DNA of 64,000 nucleotides, taken from the NCBI RefSeq assembly GCF_000429945.1, contig NZ_AUCV01000022.1:40147-104146 (forward strand), given 5' to 3'. A program made the translations under genes and the position numbers. The notes below the pieces were generated by a model. It was given only the letters and a program-made list of their open reading frames with translations, searched no databases and was not told the origin of the DNA. Source of the stretch: Desulfogranum japonicum DSM 18378 (lineage in GTDB: Bacteria > Desulfobacterota > Desulfobulbia > Desulfobulbales > Desulfobulbaceae). Below are positions 8,576 to 17,249 of the stretch, piece by piece. Numbering within the stretch: the stretch's first letter is position 1; the number at the start of each line of letters is the position of its first letter.

Positions 8576-10107
8576 AAACACTAGCCATTGCCCTACTCCA
8601 TTGTGCACCACAGCATAAACAACACGCACATAACCTTGAAATGGTTATGGACCTCTGCAATCAGGCTGGTAAGGAGGGTGCACAACTGGTTATTGCTCCT
8701 GAGCTTTGTCTCTCCGGATATTCGTTTAACAACCGAGAAGACATCCGTCCATACACAGATACCATTGACGGGGAAACGGTACAGACGCTCAGCAAACTGG
8801 CTGTCCGTCATGGATTCTATCTCTGTACAGGCATTGCAGAACGGGAACAAGAGACCGATCTCTTCTACAATACGGCCCTGACCATTAATCCTCAGGGCAA
8901 TCTCGTTGGCCGCTACCGTAAGATCAATGCGGAAATGCGGTGGGCGTGCCCGGGTAATCCTTACGAAGACAATACCTTTGCCACACCATGGGGACGATTT
9001 GGTGTGCTCATTTGTTCGGATTCCTATCACAGCCTCATGCCCCGTATCACAGCCCTTCGTGGTGCAGACCTTCTCATCATCCCGGCAAACTGGCCACCCA
9101 TGGGGCTGCAGCCAGAGGAAATATGGAGTGCACGGGCCAGAGAAAATGGCATCCATGTGGCAGCCTGCAATCGGACAGGTCAGGACCTGACCATGGACTG
9201 TTCCCAATCTTCGTCTGCCTTATTTCACCCGGATGGCAGTCCTCTGCTTTGTTGCACCAGTCAGGAATCAGAAATATTTCTACTGGATATTCCACTGAAT
9301 GCCGATGACCTGCTGGAAAACGATCACCGGCAAGCCATGGAGAAACACCGCAGACAGCTGGCAGGTATCCATGACTGCAGCCTTAACCTTTCGGCCATCC
9401 AGGATCTGACCTCTTTCCTTGGATTACCCGCCTCTGGTAACATCACGATAACACTTCATGTTCCTGCAAACAACCTTCCTTCAGGTCAATGGACACAGCA
9501 TTTTTTATCTGAGCCCTGGAACACAAACGGGTTACATGTCCTTCCTTGCTCGTCTTACTCATCTGCAGACATTGAGCAGTTTGCGCGACATGCTGCTTCC
9601 CAGCAAGTTCATATTGTGCTCCGCAGCACTGAACCAGAGGATACATATTTCCTCATTCAGCCCAGTGAAACAACTCCGGTTATGCGTTTTCAAATGGAAA
9701 CGGGAAAGAGCAAGATGTGGTTTCACGACCTGAACCAGGCACGGATAGCCATCGCTGCTCCCGATATCCTGCAACATCCGGAACCAGTCCTGGCTACGGC
9801 AAAAAATGGTTGTGACCTTATCATCTGCTGTGAAGGTAATATCAGTGAAGCCCATATACGAACTGGGGGTGTGCGCACCATAGAGCAGACGGCTATCGCG
9901 GTCTGCTCTCAAAACCTGGCCGGTTTCTGGATGCCACCCCAGGGTCATGCCCGCTGGCAGGAAACCATCTGCCCCTCCGGTTCCTCAACCACGGTGGCCT
10001 TTGATACAAAGCTGACCCGCTGCAAACGATTCCAGGACAGGGTTGATTTCCCCACCTTGCTCCGAGGGATACCCACTTTGTGCCAGACGCGTCAGGATTT
10101 GCTATAA
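8572..10107 (+). CDS. Two-domain carbon-nitrogen hydrolase (nitrilase superfamily)
   Basis: A 511-residue protein. The N-terminal domain (about 1-265) is a nitrilase-fold hydrolase with the full catalytic triad: E44 in APELCLSG, K117 in GRYRKINAE and C148 in GVLICSDSY. The C-terminal half (about 290-500) looks like a second, decayed nitrilase domain. RIAIAAPDILQHPEP...GCDLIICC aligns with the cysteine strand but has alanine where the catalytic cysteine should be (about residue 394), and no glutamate motif is recognisable. Ordinary nitrilase-family enzymes have one domain of 260-330 residues. The gene is coupled by ATGA overlap to the radical SAM gene. An amidase role in processing a modified peptide or corrinoid side chain is possible but not shown. 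Confidence 0.82.
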   Translation: MKTLAIALLHCAPQHKQHAHNLEMVMDLCNQAGKEGAQLVIAPELCLSGYSFNNREDIRPYTDTIDGETVQTLSKLAVRHGFYLCTGIAEREQETDLFYNTALTINPQGNLVGRYRKINAEMRWACPGNPYEDNTFATPWGRFGVLICSDSYHSLMPRITALRGADLLIIPANWPPMGLQPEEIWSARARENGIHVAACNRTGQDLTMDCSQSSSALFHPDGSPLLCCTSQESEIFLLDIPLNADDLLENDHRQAMEKHRRQLAGIHDCSLNLSAIQDLTSFLGLPASGNITITLHVPANNLPSGQWTQHFLSEPWNTNGLHVLPCSSYSSADIEQFARHAASQQVHIVLRSTEPEDTYFLIQPSETTPVMRFQMETGKSKMWFHDLNQARIAIAAPDILQHPEPVLATAKNGCDLIICCEGNISEAHIRTGGVRTIEQTAIAVCSQNLAGFWMPPQGHARWQETICPSGSSTTVAFDTKLTRCKRFQDRVDFPTLLRGIPTLCQTRQDLL

Positions 10108-10321
10108 AGAATCCGATTACTATCGGCTTTGCTTGCGAACACTCGAGTAGACCGGCTTCTCTCACTCATAAAAAACGATGAATGCTCAAGCATATTACTG
10201 CTAGCCCCAATCTGTTCTCGTGTCTTTCGGGATTTGCTTAAAAGTCGATCTGATTTCTCTTCCGACTGATTACTGTAAAGCAGTGTCGTTATATGTATCT
10301 TCTCAGCATTCTTTCATCATC
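10108..10321. other. Convergent intergenic region
   Basis: A 214-bp region between the nitrilase-like gene and the oppositely oriented acetyltransferase gene. I see no RNA gene, repeat or clear terminator hairpin here. Confidence 0.5.
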
Positions 10322-10861
10322 CTAACATTTTCGCATACGTATCAGCGTTGCAGGTACACCACCTACAACCGAATACGGTTCGACATTTCGAGTAACTACC
10401 GCACCGGCAGCAACAATTGCCCCGCATCCGATTTTCACACCTGGCAATATAGTAGCACCAGCACAAATCCATACATCGTTTTCAATAATAATGGGGGCAG
10501 ATTCCGGCCCGGAAAACCGCATCTGTTCGCCAGGGTCGTTAGGCATGCGGTGACCGCTGCTCACAACTTTTGCTCCGTGTCCAATCATCACGCAACTACC
10601 AATTTTGATTTCACCACCACAAATGAACATTACTGATTTTCCTATCGTAATATCATCTCCCAAAGTCAGGTTGCGGAAGTCATCGACCCAAACATCTCTC
10701 CATATTTTTGTCCTTTTCCCGACAATCGCACCACGCCAACGCATCAGCGCGGATTTGACCTTTGAGGACAAGGAATCATGTGGTGCAACCACCATATATA
10801 ACTCTACAAAATAATCAAGAATTGCTCTATTCAAAGGAACTTTTGCATGCTGCATCGTCAA
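10322..10861 (-). CDS. Hexapeptide-repeat O-acetyltransferase (LbH family)
   Basis: A 179-residue left-handed beta-helix acyltransferase. Repeated hexapeptide imperfections (ITIGKSVMFICGGEIKIG, VWICAGATILPGVKIG, AIVAAGAVVTRNV) and the C-terminal motif VVGGVPATLI place it with the WcaF/CysE-like sugar O-acetyltransferases of polysaccharide loci. It probably transfers acetyl from acetyl-CoA to a sugar. It is the last gene of a minus-strand glycan operon and overlaps the upstream membrane-protein gene by 35 bp, suggesting coupled translation. The acceptor sugar is unknown. Confidence 0.87.
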   Translation of the reverse strand: MTMQHAKVPLNRAILDYFVELYMVVAPHDSLSSKVKSALMRWRGAIVGKRTKIWRDVWVDDFRNLTLGDDITIGKSVMFICGGEIKIGSCVMIGHGAKVVSSGHRMPNDPGEQMRFSGPESAPIIIENDVWICAGATILPGVKIGCGAIVAAGAVVTRNVEPYSVVGGVPATLIRMRKC

Positions 10862-11825
10862 CCCGTGATTCTTTCAATAATAGAACGCTATACGCTGCCC
10901 AGAAGAGATCCTCGACGACAATCAACAATCGGGAAAGCATTGCAATCACCATGCTAACGCCAATTGGGATTCCCAATAAACCAAAAGCCAGCCCCATGAA
11001 GCCCTCACGCACTCCAAGGCCTCCTGGTGCAAATGGCGTGAAAAAACCAAGCAGCCATGATATTGCAAAAACTGAACTAAATGCAGGTAAATCCTGCCAA
11101 GAAAGCGTAGGAACAAATACAAGAGCCAAAAGCAATAAAGCTATACTCCCCAGTAGCCAGATCAAAACTGACCATAAAAGATGCAGAAGCGTTGTGGTGT
11201 AGCTGAAATGGTAGGACCCAAGGGGTTCTCGCAATATTTTTGCCATTGTATTCATCAGGAAACGAATGACAGCCGGATGGATCGAAATCAAACCAAAAAT
11301 AATTGCGGCAAACATCCACCTAAAAGATGCTAGAGGTAAATGCAGAGCACTGACCAGTATATCCATGCCCAGTATACCTAACAATGCCCCTGAAAGGACA
11401 AGCATTAAATGCTCAAAGACAGTACAAATACCGGTTTGAATATTTGATAGCCCGTATTTACTGTTCATCATCATTCGTGCAGGTATGAACCAATACGTCC
11501 CAGGAAGATAGGTCCCGAGATTGGTGATGAAATATACCCGCAAATTATCACGTAACGAAATTGGCAATCCGTCTGTTTTGAAAAGTTGAATAATCCAAGC
11601 CCAACGCATCCCCCCTGCCAGACGTCGTAGAAATGAGCTAAGCAGAGCAGCACAAATCAACCCAACGGAACTCAGTGACCATTCAACATCACTTATTGCC
11701 TTCCAATTTTTTCCAATGGCAAAAGATATGCACAGAAAGACTACTGTAACCCATAAAATTTGAAACGCGCGACGAAAATTCTTCTTTCGCCACAGAAGGC
11801 TTACGCCATTGAGTTTTAATTTCAT
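10827..11825 (-). CDS. UPF0104/AglD-like integral membrane protein
   Basis: A 332-residue polytopic membrane protein with about eight hydrophobic segments. Features of the lysylphosphatidylglycerol synthase transmembrane family (UPF0104) include LRRLAGGMRWAWIIQ near the N-terminus, TYLPGTYWFIPARM in the middle and FAPGGLGVREGFMGL towards the C-terminus. Proteins of this family next to glycosyltransferases are thought to act as lipid or lipid-linked glycan flippases; that is inference here. It starts four bases inside the stop of the methyltransferase gene (ATGA on the minus strand). Confidence 0.82.
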   Translation of the reverse strand: MKLKLNGVSLLWRKKNFRRAFQILWVTVVFLCISFAIGKNWKAISDVEWSLSSVGLICAALLSSFLRRLAGGMRWAWIIQLFKTDGLPISLRDNLRVYFITNLGTYLPGTYWFIPARMMMNSKYGLSNIQTGICTVFEHLMLVLSGALLGILGMDILVSALHLPLASFRWMFAAIIFGLISIHPAVIRFLMNTMAKILREPLGSYHFSYTTTLLHLLWSVLIWLLGSIALLLLALVFVPTLSWQDLPAFSSVFAISWLLGFFTPFAPGGLGVREGFMGLAFGLLGIPIGVSMVIAMLSRLLIVVEDLFWAAYSVLLLKESRVDDAACKSSFE

Positions 11826-12613
11826 GGTTTGAAGATCAACCCTTGACCAGTAGGAAGAACCAACACTGATGTACCTCGTTCTTTTGCAAAATCATCAAAC
11901 GCTTTTTTTTGCTCAATGTGTTTTCGCCATCCGTAATCATCAAGTACGATTACAGCACCACTCACCAACCGATGCCAAAAGTATTTTGCTGCAGCGATCT
12001 CTGGATCACGAGTATTCATATCAATAGAAAGAAATGCTATTTTTTCCGCATCTACCTGCTGAAGTGTATCTGGTACTATACCTTTTATGATTTTTACCTG
12101 TTCGCCATACGAACTGAAAGTTCGAGTAACTGCTTCGTAGCAATCCTCATATTCTCCCGCTCTTACCCCCGCCGCCTTTTCTTCTGGAGTGATCTGTTGT
12201 TCAACCACCCCTTTATACGTATCAAGTAGGTAAAATTTCTTTTTAAGCATTTCAAAATTGATATACTTTATGACTGCTAACGCATATCCGCCGCGATTAA
12301 CACCACATTCGACAAAATCACCCTCAAGCTTTGCTCCTCGTTCTGCAGCCCAACAGACTATATACGCTCGCCACCGCAAATCACCAAACGTCCATGATCC
12401 AGTTGCCTTTCCGGCAGCATACGCAGCGGAAAACTGTGCATCATTTTTGAAGTCGGAATTATGCGTTGTGGCAAATCCATCTTCGTTATAGGTGACTTTG
12501 CCATATATCGGACGATTGATATAGTTTCCACTATGAGTATTGATACAATGGATAATCTGTTTTCTTACAGATGTTGGCACAATATCTCGAAGTATCTTAC
12601 GAATTGCATGCAT
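11822..12613 (-). CDS. TylF/MycF-like class I methyltransferase
   Basis: A 263-residue protein resembling TylF/MycF sugar O-methyltransferases. Motif I is GDFVECGVNRGGYALAV, the acidic loop is FYLLDTYKGV, the metal-site-like stretch is IAFLSIDMN, and the C-terminal segment is AVIVLDDYGW, characteristic of the group. These enzymes use SAM to methylate a sugar hydroxyl, usually with Mg2+. It lies 12 bp downstream of the fused oxidoreductase gene and overlaps the UPF0104 gene. A modified sugar in the local polysaccharide is the probable target. Confidence 0.82.
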   Translation of the reverse strand: MHAIRKILRDIVPTSVRKQIIHCINTHSGNYINRPIYGKVTYNEDGFATTHNSDFKNDAQFSAAYAAGKATGSWTFGDLRWRAYIVCWAAERGAKLEGDFVECGVNRGGYALAVIKYINFEMLKKKFYLLDTYKGVVEQQITPEEKAAGVRAGEYEDCYEAVTRTFSSYGEQVKIIKGIVPDTLQQVDAEKIAFLSIDMNTRDPEIAAAKYFWHRLVSGAVIVLDDYGWRKHIEQKKAFDDFAKERGTSVLVLPTGQGLIFKP

Positions 12614-12625
12614 TATTCCACTTTC

Positions 12626-14806
12626 CTATTGGAGTTCTGTCGTTTCGGCCAAATCCACAACACATCCTCTACGTAACGAGGTCAACGCTGCAAAGGCCAC
12701 ACGCATCCCAGCCACCACCTCGGAAAAATCGGTATCTCTTCGTTCCTCTGACGAAATCGCCTTAACAAATGCAGCTACTTCAGGGACAAATCCTTTGTCC
12801 TGTATAATATTGTGTTTGGTTTTTTCCTTTTTGCCATCTTTTGAAAACACCAAATATCGCCAATCTTCCGACACAGCAATAGTATTATCGCAAAAAACTT
12901 CTATGCGCTCACGCCCGAAAGACGCATCACCGTTTGACAAATAACTCAGCACACCTGTGGACCCGTCAGCATACTGCACATTAATTATGACGTTGTCAGC
13001 ATCAATAATATCACGCGTTGAACTGTGGAGTGACTGCGCGAATACCTTAACAGGCGGAGCGCCTACTAGATACTGCATGAAATCGATAAAGTGTATTGCT
13101 TCACCCAGGATCAATCCGCCACCAACTTCCAGGTCATGCAGCCAATGTTTTGCAGGACGAAAACCAGCATTCATGCGATAGAGTATACTCATTGGCTGAG
13201 CACGTTTGGAAAATCGCTCTTTCAACTTAACTCCCAACGGTGCAAAACGGCGATTATATCCCACCATAATTCGACCGCCATACTCATTTTTAGCCGCAAC
13301 GATGGCGTCCAGCTCGTCTTCAGTCAAACAGATTGGTTTTTCCACAAACACATCTTTCCCATGTTCCAATGCACGAATCGTCAGATCAGCATGACTGTCA
13401 TGCCGTGATAGAACAAAAACCGCGTTAATCGTTTCATCCTCAAATACATGTAGCGGATCATCGGTGGCGTAAGAATATCCGTGCTTTTCACCATACCACT
13501 TGCTCTTGAACCCTCCTGCTGAAATGATCCCCCGCTTTGAAACATCCTGTTCGTCAATTGCCTTAAGCAAAAATGAAACTGCGTGGCTTCCTGCTCCAAT
13601 CACTCCAATACCGGGCTTAGCGTTGGTTGCAAATTGTGTGTGTTGCTTCAATTCATAGCGTGACTTGCCCCATGGCTTCCGCACATCGTATTGTAGCAAT
13701 ACTGCAACGCTTGCTTCACTGTTCTCTCCTGTCATCAATGCAAAGGCATTATCAACCTGATCAAGTGAAAACTCATGTGTGATCAGTGGCTCAAGATTGA
13801 TCTGTCCACCATTAATCAGATTTAGCGTCGCCTGAATGTTTCGATTCCCGCTCCAACGAACAAATGCTGCAGGATAGTCAACACCCTTGGTTTCATAGTC
13901 CGGGTCATTCACACCAGGACCAAAGGCCAATGTCGTCACAAAGTCGATTTCTTTAAAGAGGTATTCATCACGCGGCAGCTCATATGGGACCCTTCCCAGT
14001 GCCACCACACGCCCACGTTGACGAGTTACGCGTCCTGCAAGTGCAATAGGGTCAGCTGTGGAAACAGCAGCGGTAATAATAGTCGCATCAACCCCAAGCC
14101 CATCACTAAACGCCATGACAGCCTCTTCTATATTAGCTTCCCCTCGCAGCATCGCAACGTCGACACCTGACTTCCGGGCAAGCTCCAGCTTATCAATATC
14201 AATATCAATCCCAAATACTTGACACCCAGAGGCTTTCAGTAGCTGAGCAGTGATCTGTCCAATCAAACCGAGCCCAACCACGAGGACGTTACAGCCAATC
14301 TCTACTTCTGCCCGCCGAACACCGTTTAGTGCAATAGCAGCAATCATACAAAAAGCAGCATGACGCAAATCCACACCATGCGGTACACGCACACATAAAT
14401 TGCGTGGAATGAAATTTATCTCTGCATGATTGGCAACCATACTGCCAAAGCACGCGACGCGATCCCCAATCTTTAGATCAGAAATTTTCGAACCAACCGC
14501 AACCACTTCACCGGCAAGGCTATAACCAAGCGGCACAGGTGAATCCAGGTTGTTAGCCACTGCTTGATAAGCAGTGGCTAAACCATCGTTGCGAGCAACG
14601 TTTAATACTTTTTTGACCAAGTCCGGACGTGTACGGGCTTTCTCCAAAAGATTCTTTTTTGCCAACCGTACGGTGCCACCTTCAGTACCAGCACTGATTA
14701 CAGAGTAGTGAGTTCGAACCAATACCCCATGCGGTTGAAGTATAGGCGCAGGAACTTCATGTACTTTCAATTCACCCGATTTAAAATTCTGCAATATCTG
14801 CTTCAT
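12626..14806 (-). CDS. Fused MDR-type dehydrogenase / Gfo-Idh-MocA oxidoreductase
   Basis: A 726-residue two-domain protein. Residues 1 to about 370 are a medium-chain (zinc alcohol dehydrogenase-like) reductase, with the GroES-like part VLVRTHYSVISAGTEGGTVRLA and the nucleotide site VLVVGLGLIGQITAQLL. From about residue 395 a Gfo/Idh/MocA domain follows, with its own Rossmann motif GIGVIGAGSHA, then FVEKPICLTEDEL and GYNRRFAPLGVKL, which carry the family's EKP signature. Such fusions occur in exopolysaccharide and O-antigen loci and probably oxidise/reduce or epimerise an NDP-sugar. The domains share one reading frame with no sign of a frameshift. The substrate is unknown. Confidence 0.85.
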   Translation of the reverse strand: MKQILQNFKSGELKVHEVPAPILQPHGVLVRTHYSVISAGTEGGTVRLAKKNLLEKARTRPDLVKKVLNVARNDGLATAYQAVANNLDSPVPLGYSLAGEVVAVGSKISDLKIGDRVACFGSMVANHAEINFIPRNLCVRVPHGVDLRHAAFCMIAAIALNGVRRAEVEIGCNVLVVGLGLIGQITAQLLKASGCQVFGIDIDIDKLELARKSGVDVAMLRGEANIEEAVMAFSDGLGVDATIITAAVSTADPIALAGRVTRQRGRVVALGRVPYELPRDEYLFKEIDFVTTLAFGPGVNDPDYETKGVDYPAAFVRWSGNRNIQATLNLINGGQINLEPLITHEFSLDQVDNAFALMTGENSEASVAVLLQYDVRKPWGKSRYELKQHTQFATNAKPGIGVIGAGSHAVSFLLKAIDEQDVSKRGIISAGGFKSKWYGEKHGYSYATDDPLHVFEDETINAVFVLSRHDSHADLTIRALEHGKDVFVEKPICLTEDELDAIVAAKNEYGGRIMVGYNRRFAPLGVKLKERFSKRAQPMSILYRMNAGFRPAKHWLHDLEVGGGLILGEAIHFIDFMQYLVGAPPVKVFAQSLHSSTRDIIDADNVIINVQYADGSTGVLSYLSNGDASFGRERIEVFCDNTIAVSEDWRYLVFSKDGKKEKTKHNIIQDKGFVPEVAAFVKAISSEERRDTDFSEVVAGMRVAFAALTSLRRGCVVDLAETTELQ

Positions 14807-14817
14807 TTATGATTCCG

Positions 14818-15696
14818 TTAAAAACATTGTTGTGCAGCTTTACGTGCAACCAAGATTACACCCTTTTTGAGCAATTCATCCTCGCTATAATCTGTCAACT
14901 CAGCACGAATTTCCTTCGTCAAAAGATGGACGCCTTCATAAACTGAGGGTTCCCAGCACAAGAGTTCGAACATACCCTCGAAAATTGGTTTATAATCTCT
15001 CTCACGCAATTCATTGATCCATGACGGATGATCCGGAAATTTTTTCCCTCTCAAATGGTCCCAGGGCGGTACATGTTGCGATGGTGTTTCGTCTGGATAT
15101 TTCCATTCAACGTGATGTCCTCCAGAGATACTAGGGAACAGATGTACATTGGCGTACAAAAGCCCACCTGGCTTTAATACTCTTTTCACCTCTCGTGCAG
15201 CCGCCCAAACATCAGGAATGTGCTCAAAAACCTCATGTGAAACAACAAGATCAAAAGTGTCATTCTCAAAAGGCAAAGCTTGAGAGGTTAGCTGCCGAAA
15301 ATCGAGATTATCCATCTTGAGTGTAAATGGTGAACAATCTTCCAGCGCTTCCAAATAGCGGCGACGGTACATATAATCCCAGAATGCCGTTTTAATGGCT
15401 CTTTCAGGTGTGTTTGTCTTCCAGATTTGAAGGTATTTATCCAAGCGGCGATCCGTACGAATATATTCCATATCTACGCCTGTCACCTTTGCACCAAGAC
15501 TATTCAACATAATCGTTTGCCATTGAAGCAATCCACACCCAAAATCTAAGCAACGCACCCCTTCAAAATCAATGACATAAGGCTTTAATGTTTCACGCAT
15601 TCGCTGAAACCACATACAGTGGTCCCTTGCGAATCGTCTGGAGTATCTCCGTGCCAGCATTATTTGGCTAGCATACAATTTTATTCTGTTGATCAA
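14818..15696 (-). CDS. Class I SAM-dependent methyltransferase
   Basis: A 292-residue methyltransferase. Motif I is VRCLDFGCGLLQWQ, the acidic residue is in TGVDMEY, and the later motif is FDLVVSHEVFEHIPDVWAAAREVKRVLKPGGLL, as in methyltransf_11/UbiE-like enzymes. It lies 11 bp downstream of the oxidoreductase start region on the same strand and 1 bp after the next methyltransferase gene, so it belongs to the glycan operon. Its substrate cannot be read from the sequence; a sugar or lipid-linked glycan intermediate is likely from context. Confidence 0.83.
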   Translation of the reverse strand: MINRIKLYASQIMLARRYSRRFARDHCMWFQRMRETLKPYVIDFEGVRCLDFGCGLLQWQTIMLNSLGAKVTGVDMEYIRTDRRLDKYLQIWKTNTPERAIKTAFWDYMYRRRYLEALEDCSPFTLKMDNLDFRQLTSQALPFENDTFDLVVSHEVFEHIPDVWAAAREVKRVLKPGGLLYANVHLFPSISGGHHVEWKYPDETPSQHVPPWDHLRGKKFPDHPSWINELRERDYKPIFEGMFELLCWEPSVYEGVHLLTKEIRAELTDYSEDELLKKGVILVARKAAQQCF

Positions 15697-15697
15697 T

Positions 15698-16456
15698 TCA
15701 CTTCACCGCTTCTATCATCAAATGCCAGCCAATTACTCTGCCTAACAAGCGATGCAGCGCTATTGGCATGAACCGATTGCCCTGCCCCCAACCAGTACCA
15801 AAAAGATAATCTACACTGAGGTGTGTACTCGTGTAATTTTTGAATAACTTCTTTGCAGAAAAAGGCATATACGATTTTTCCACAGGACATGGCTCAGCTC
15901 TCGACCCGTCAAACGGAATTCCAGTCAACCGATGAGCCAACCAATTCAACGAACAGGTATTATACAGCATGACGAAAGCTTTACCATTGGGCCTCAATAC
16001 TCGCCGCGCTTCCTCAATGGCACCAACAGTATCTGGAGTGTGGTGCAGAACGCCAAAGCTGTAGACTACATCAAACGTGTTATCTTCAAACGGCAAATTC
16101 TCAGCGTCCGCCACTTGGAAATCTCCAGACATTTCAAACAACAAAAATCGTTCAGTTATCAAATCAATTGCAGTTTGAGTAATATCAATCCCCGTCACCT
16201 TCATCCCTCGACGGGCAAGTTGCATTGTGTCGTTTCCCATACTGCATCCAATTTCTAAAAGTTTGCCATGAGGAAATTCAGATGCAATTTTATCAAACAG
16301 AGGTGGCAAATGATAATGGTATTGATAACGCAATGCTTCTGCAGCATCGTAAAACTCTCTGGTCCCAACATCATCTCTAAGTAATTGATTAAACTGATTG
16401 ACGTTCCGATTCCAAAAATCTCGAACTTTATCTTTTTTACTTTCTTTGCTGGTCAT
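15698..16456 (-). CDS. Class I SAM-dependent methyltransferase, first gene of the minus-strand operon
   Basis: A 252-residue methyltransferase from ATG 16456, chosen because agggggag lies a few bases upstream; an ATG at 16483 would add nine residues with no ribosome site. Motif I is LLEIGCSMGNDTMQLARRG, then GIDITQTAID, and FDVVYSFGVLHHTPDTVGAIEEARRVLRPNG forms the post-I/III region. It resembles methyltransf_11/UbiE-type enzymes. It appears to be the promoter-proximal gene of the six-gene glycan operon running down to 10322. Its substrate is unknown. Confidence 0.83.
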   Translation of the reverse strand: MTSKESKKDKVRDFWNRNVNQFNQLLRDDVGTREFYDAAEALRYQYHYHLPPLFDKIASEFPHGKLLEIGCSMGNDTMQLARRGMKVTGIDITQTAIDLITERFLLFEMSGDFQVADAENLPFEDNTFDVVYSFGVLHHTPDTVGAIEEARRVLRPNGKAFVMLYNTCSLNWLAHRLTGIPFDGSRAEPCPVEKSYMPFSAKKLFKNYTSTHLSVDYLFGTGWGQGNRFMPIALHRLLGRVIGWHLMIEAVK

Positions 16457-17171
16457 GCTCCCCCTACATATATTCTTCCACATGAATTCTGGAAAACATC
16501 AACATTTCCATCAACATTCTCCACGTAATTGACGCGTTAACTCTTTTGAGAGAAACTCTCCTTTTCATGATTTTCTTTCCACTGCCTGCCGGATTTAAGT
16601 GAGAGTTTTTTTGAGAATAAAATTTGAAAGCCTAGAAGGCTGTCGGTGTCAAAGATCCTATAAGCATAGAATAACCGCCCTGAGGATCAAAATCTTTTTT
16701 TTCAACGAGCGTCAATAGTGGGTGCTATTTCCTTCCTATCATTGGGTGCCTGTGTCATGTGAGAAGAAACGACGCACATGGAATCGAGATCTACAGCGGC
16801 CTGGGCATTGTAAGCCTGGAGTTATCTTTCCACTGCCCGCTTTTCGTTTTTTTCTTTGCTTCGGCTATGACATTCAGGCGATCTTCCGGTAACCAACCTG
16901 CATAGAAGGAAGCAGAAGATATGGGGCGTCTCTATCTGCTGGCATAAAATCTGTGCCCAGGTTCAAGGCAGTGTCAAATATTTATGATTACCTACAATAT
17001 GCCATGGGTTTCCATGCAATAGCAAGGGAAAACAACTGATTGCGATGCAATAACAGACAGTTATAGCAAACCCTCTGGTATCAAGCTATGTGCTGGGCAA
17101 AAAAAACTCCGACAGACTCCTAGAGCCGGACAACGTTACCCATTAATAATTACTGCCAGCACCTCTCGCTC
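16457..17171. other. Divergent intergenic region between glycan operon and pilus operon
   Basis: About 790 bp without a convincing gene lie between the divergent methyltransferase and usher genes. A segment at 17066-17123 (ggtatcaagctat, then ctccgacagactcct) resembles one at 54540-54590 (ggtatcaagctatt, then ctcccgacggactcc), so a dispersed repeat is present. The phrase ctttccactgcc occurs twice (16565 and 16829). No RNA gene was recognised. Confidence 0.5.
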
Positions 17172-17185
17172 GGCGTGAAATTTGC
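17172..17185 (+). promoter_or_regulatory. Candidate sigma-54 promoter upstream of the usher gene
   Basis: The sequence cGGCgtgaaatTTGCat places GG at 17172-17173 and GC at 17184-17185, the exact GG-N10-GC spacing of -24/-12 promoters. It fits TGGCAC-N5-TTGCA well at GGC and TTGCA. Transcription would begin near 17197, about 50 bases before the annotated start. Inference from sequence only. Confidence 0.45.
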
Positions 17186-17249
17186 ATATATTCTATAGTG
17201 GATTATCAATATTACCTTATAATAAATATTTGCTAACTAAACATATCTC

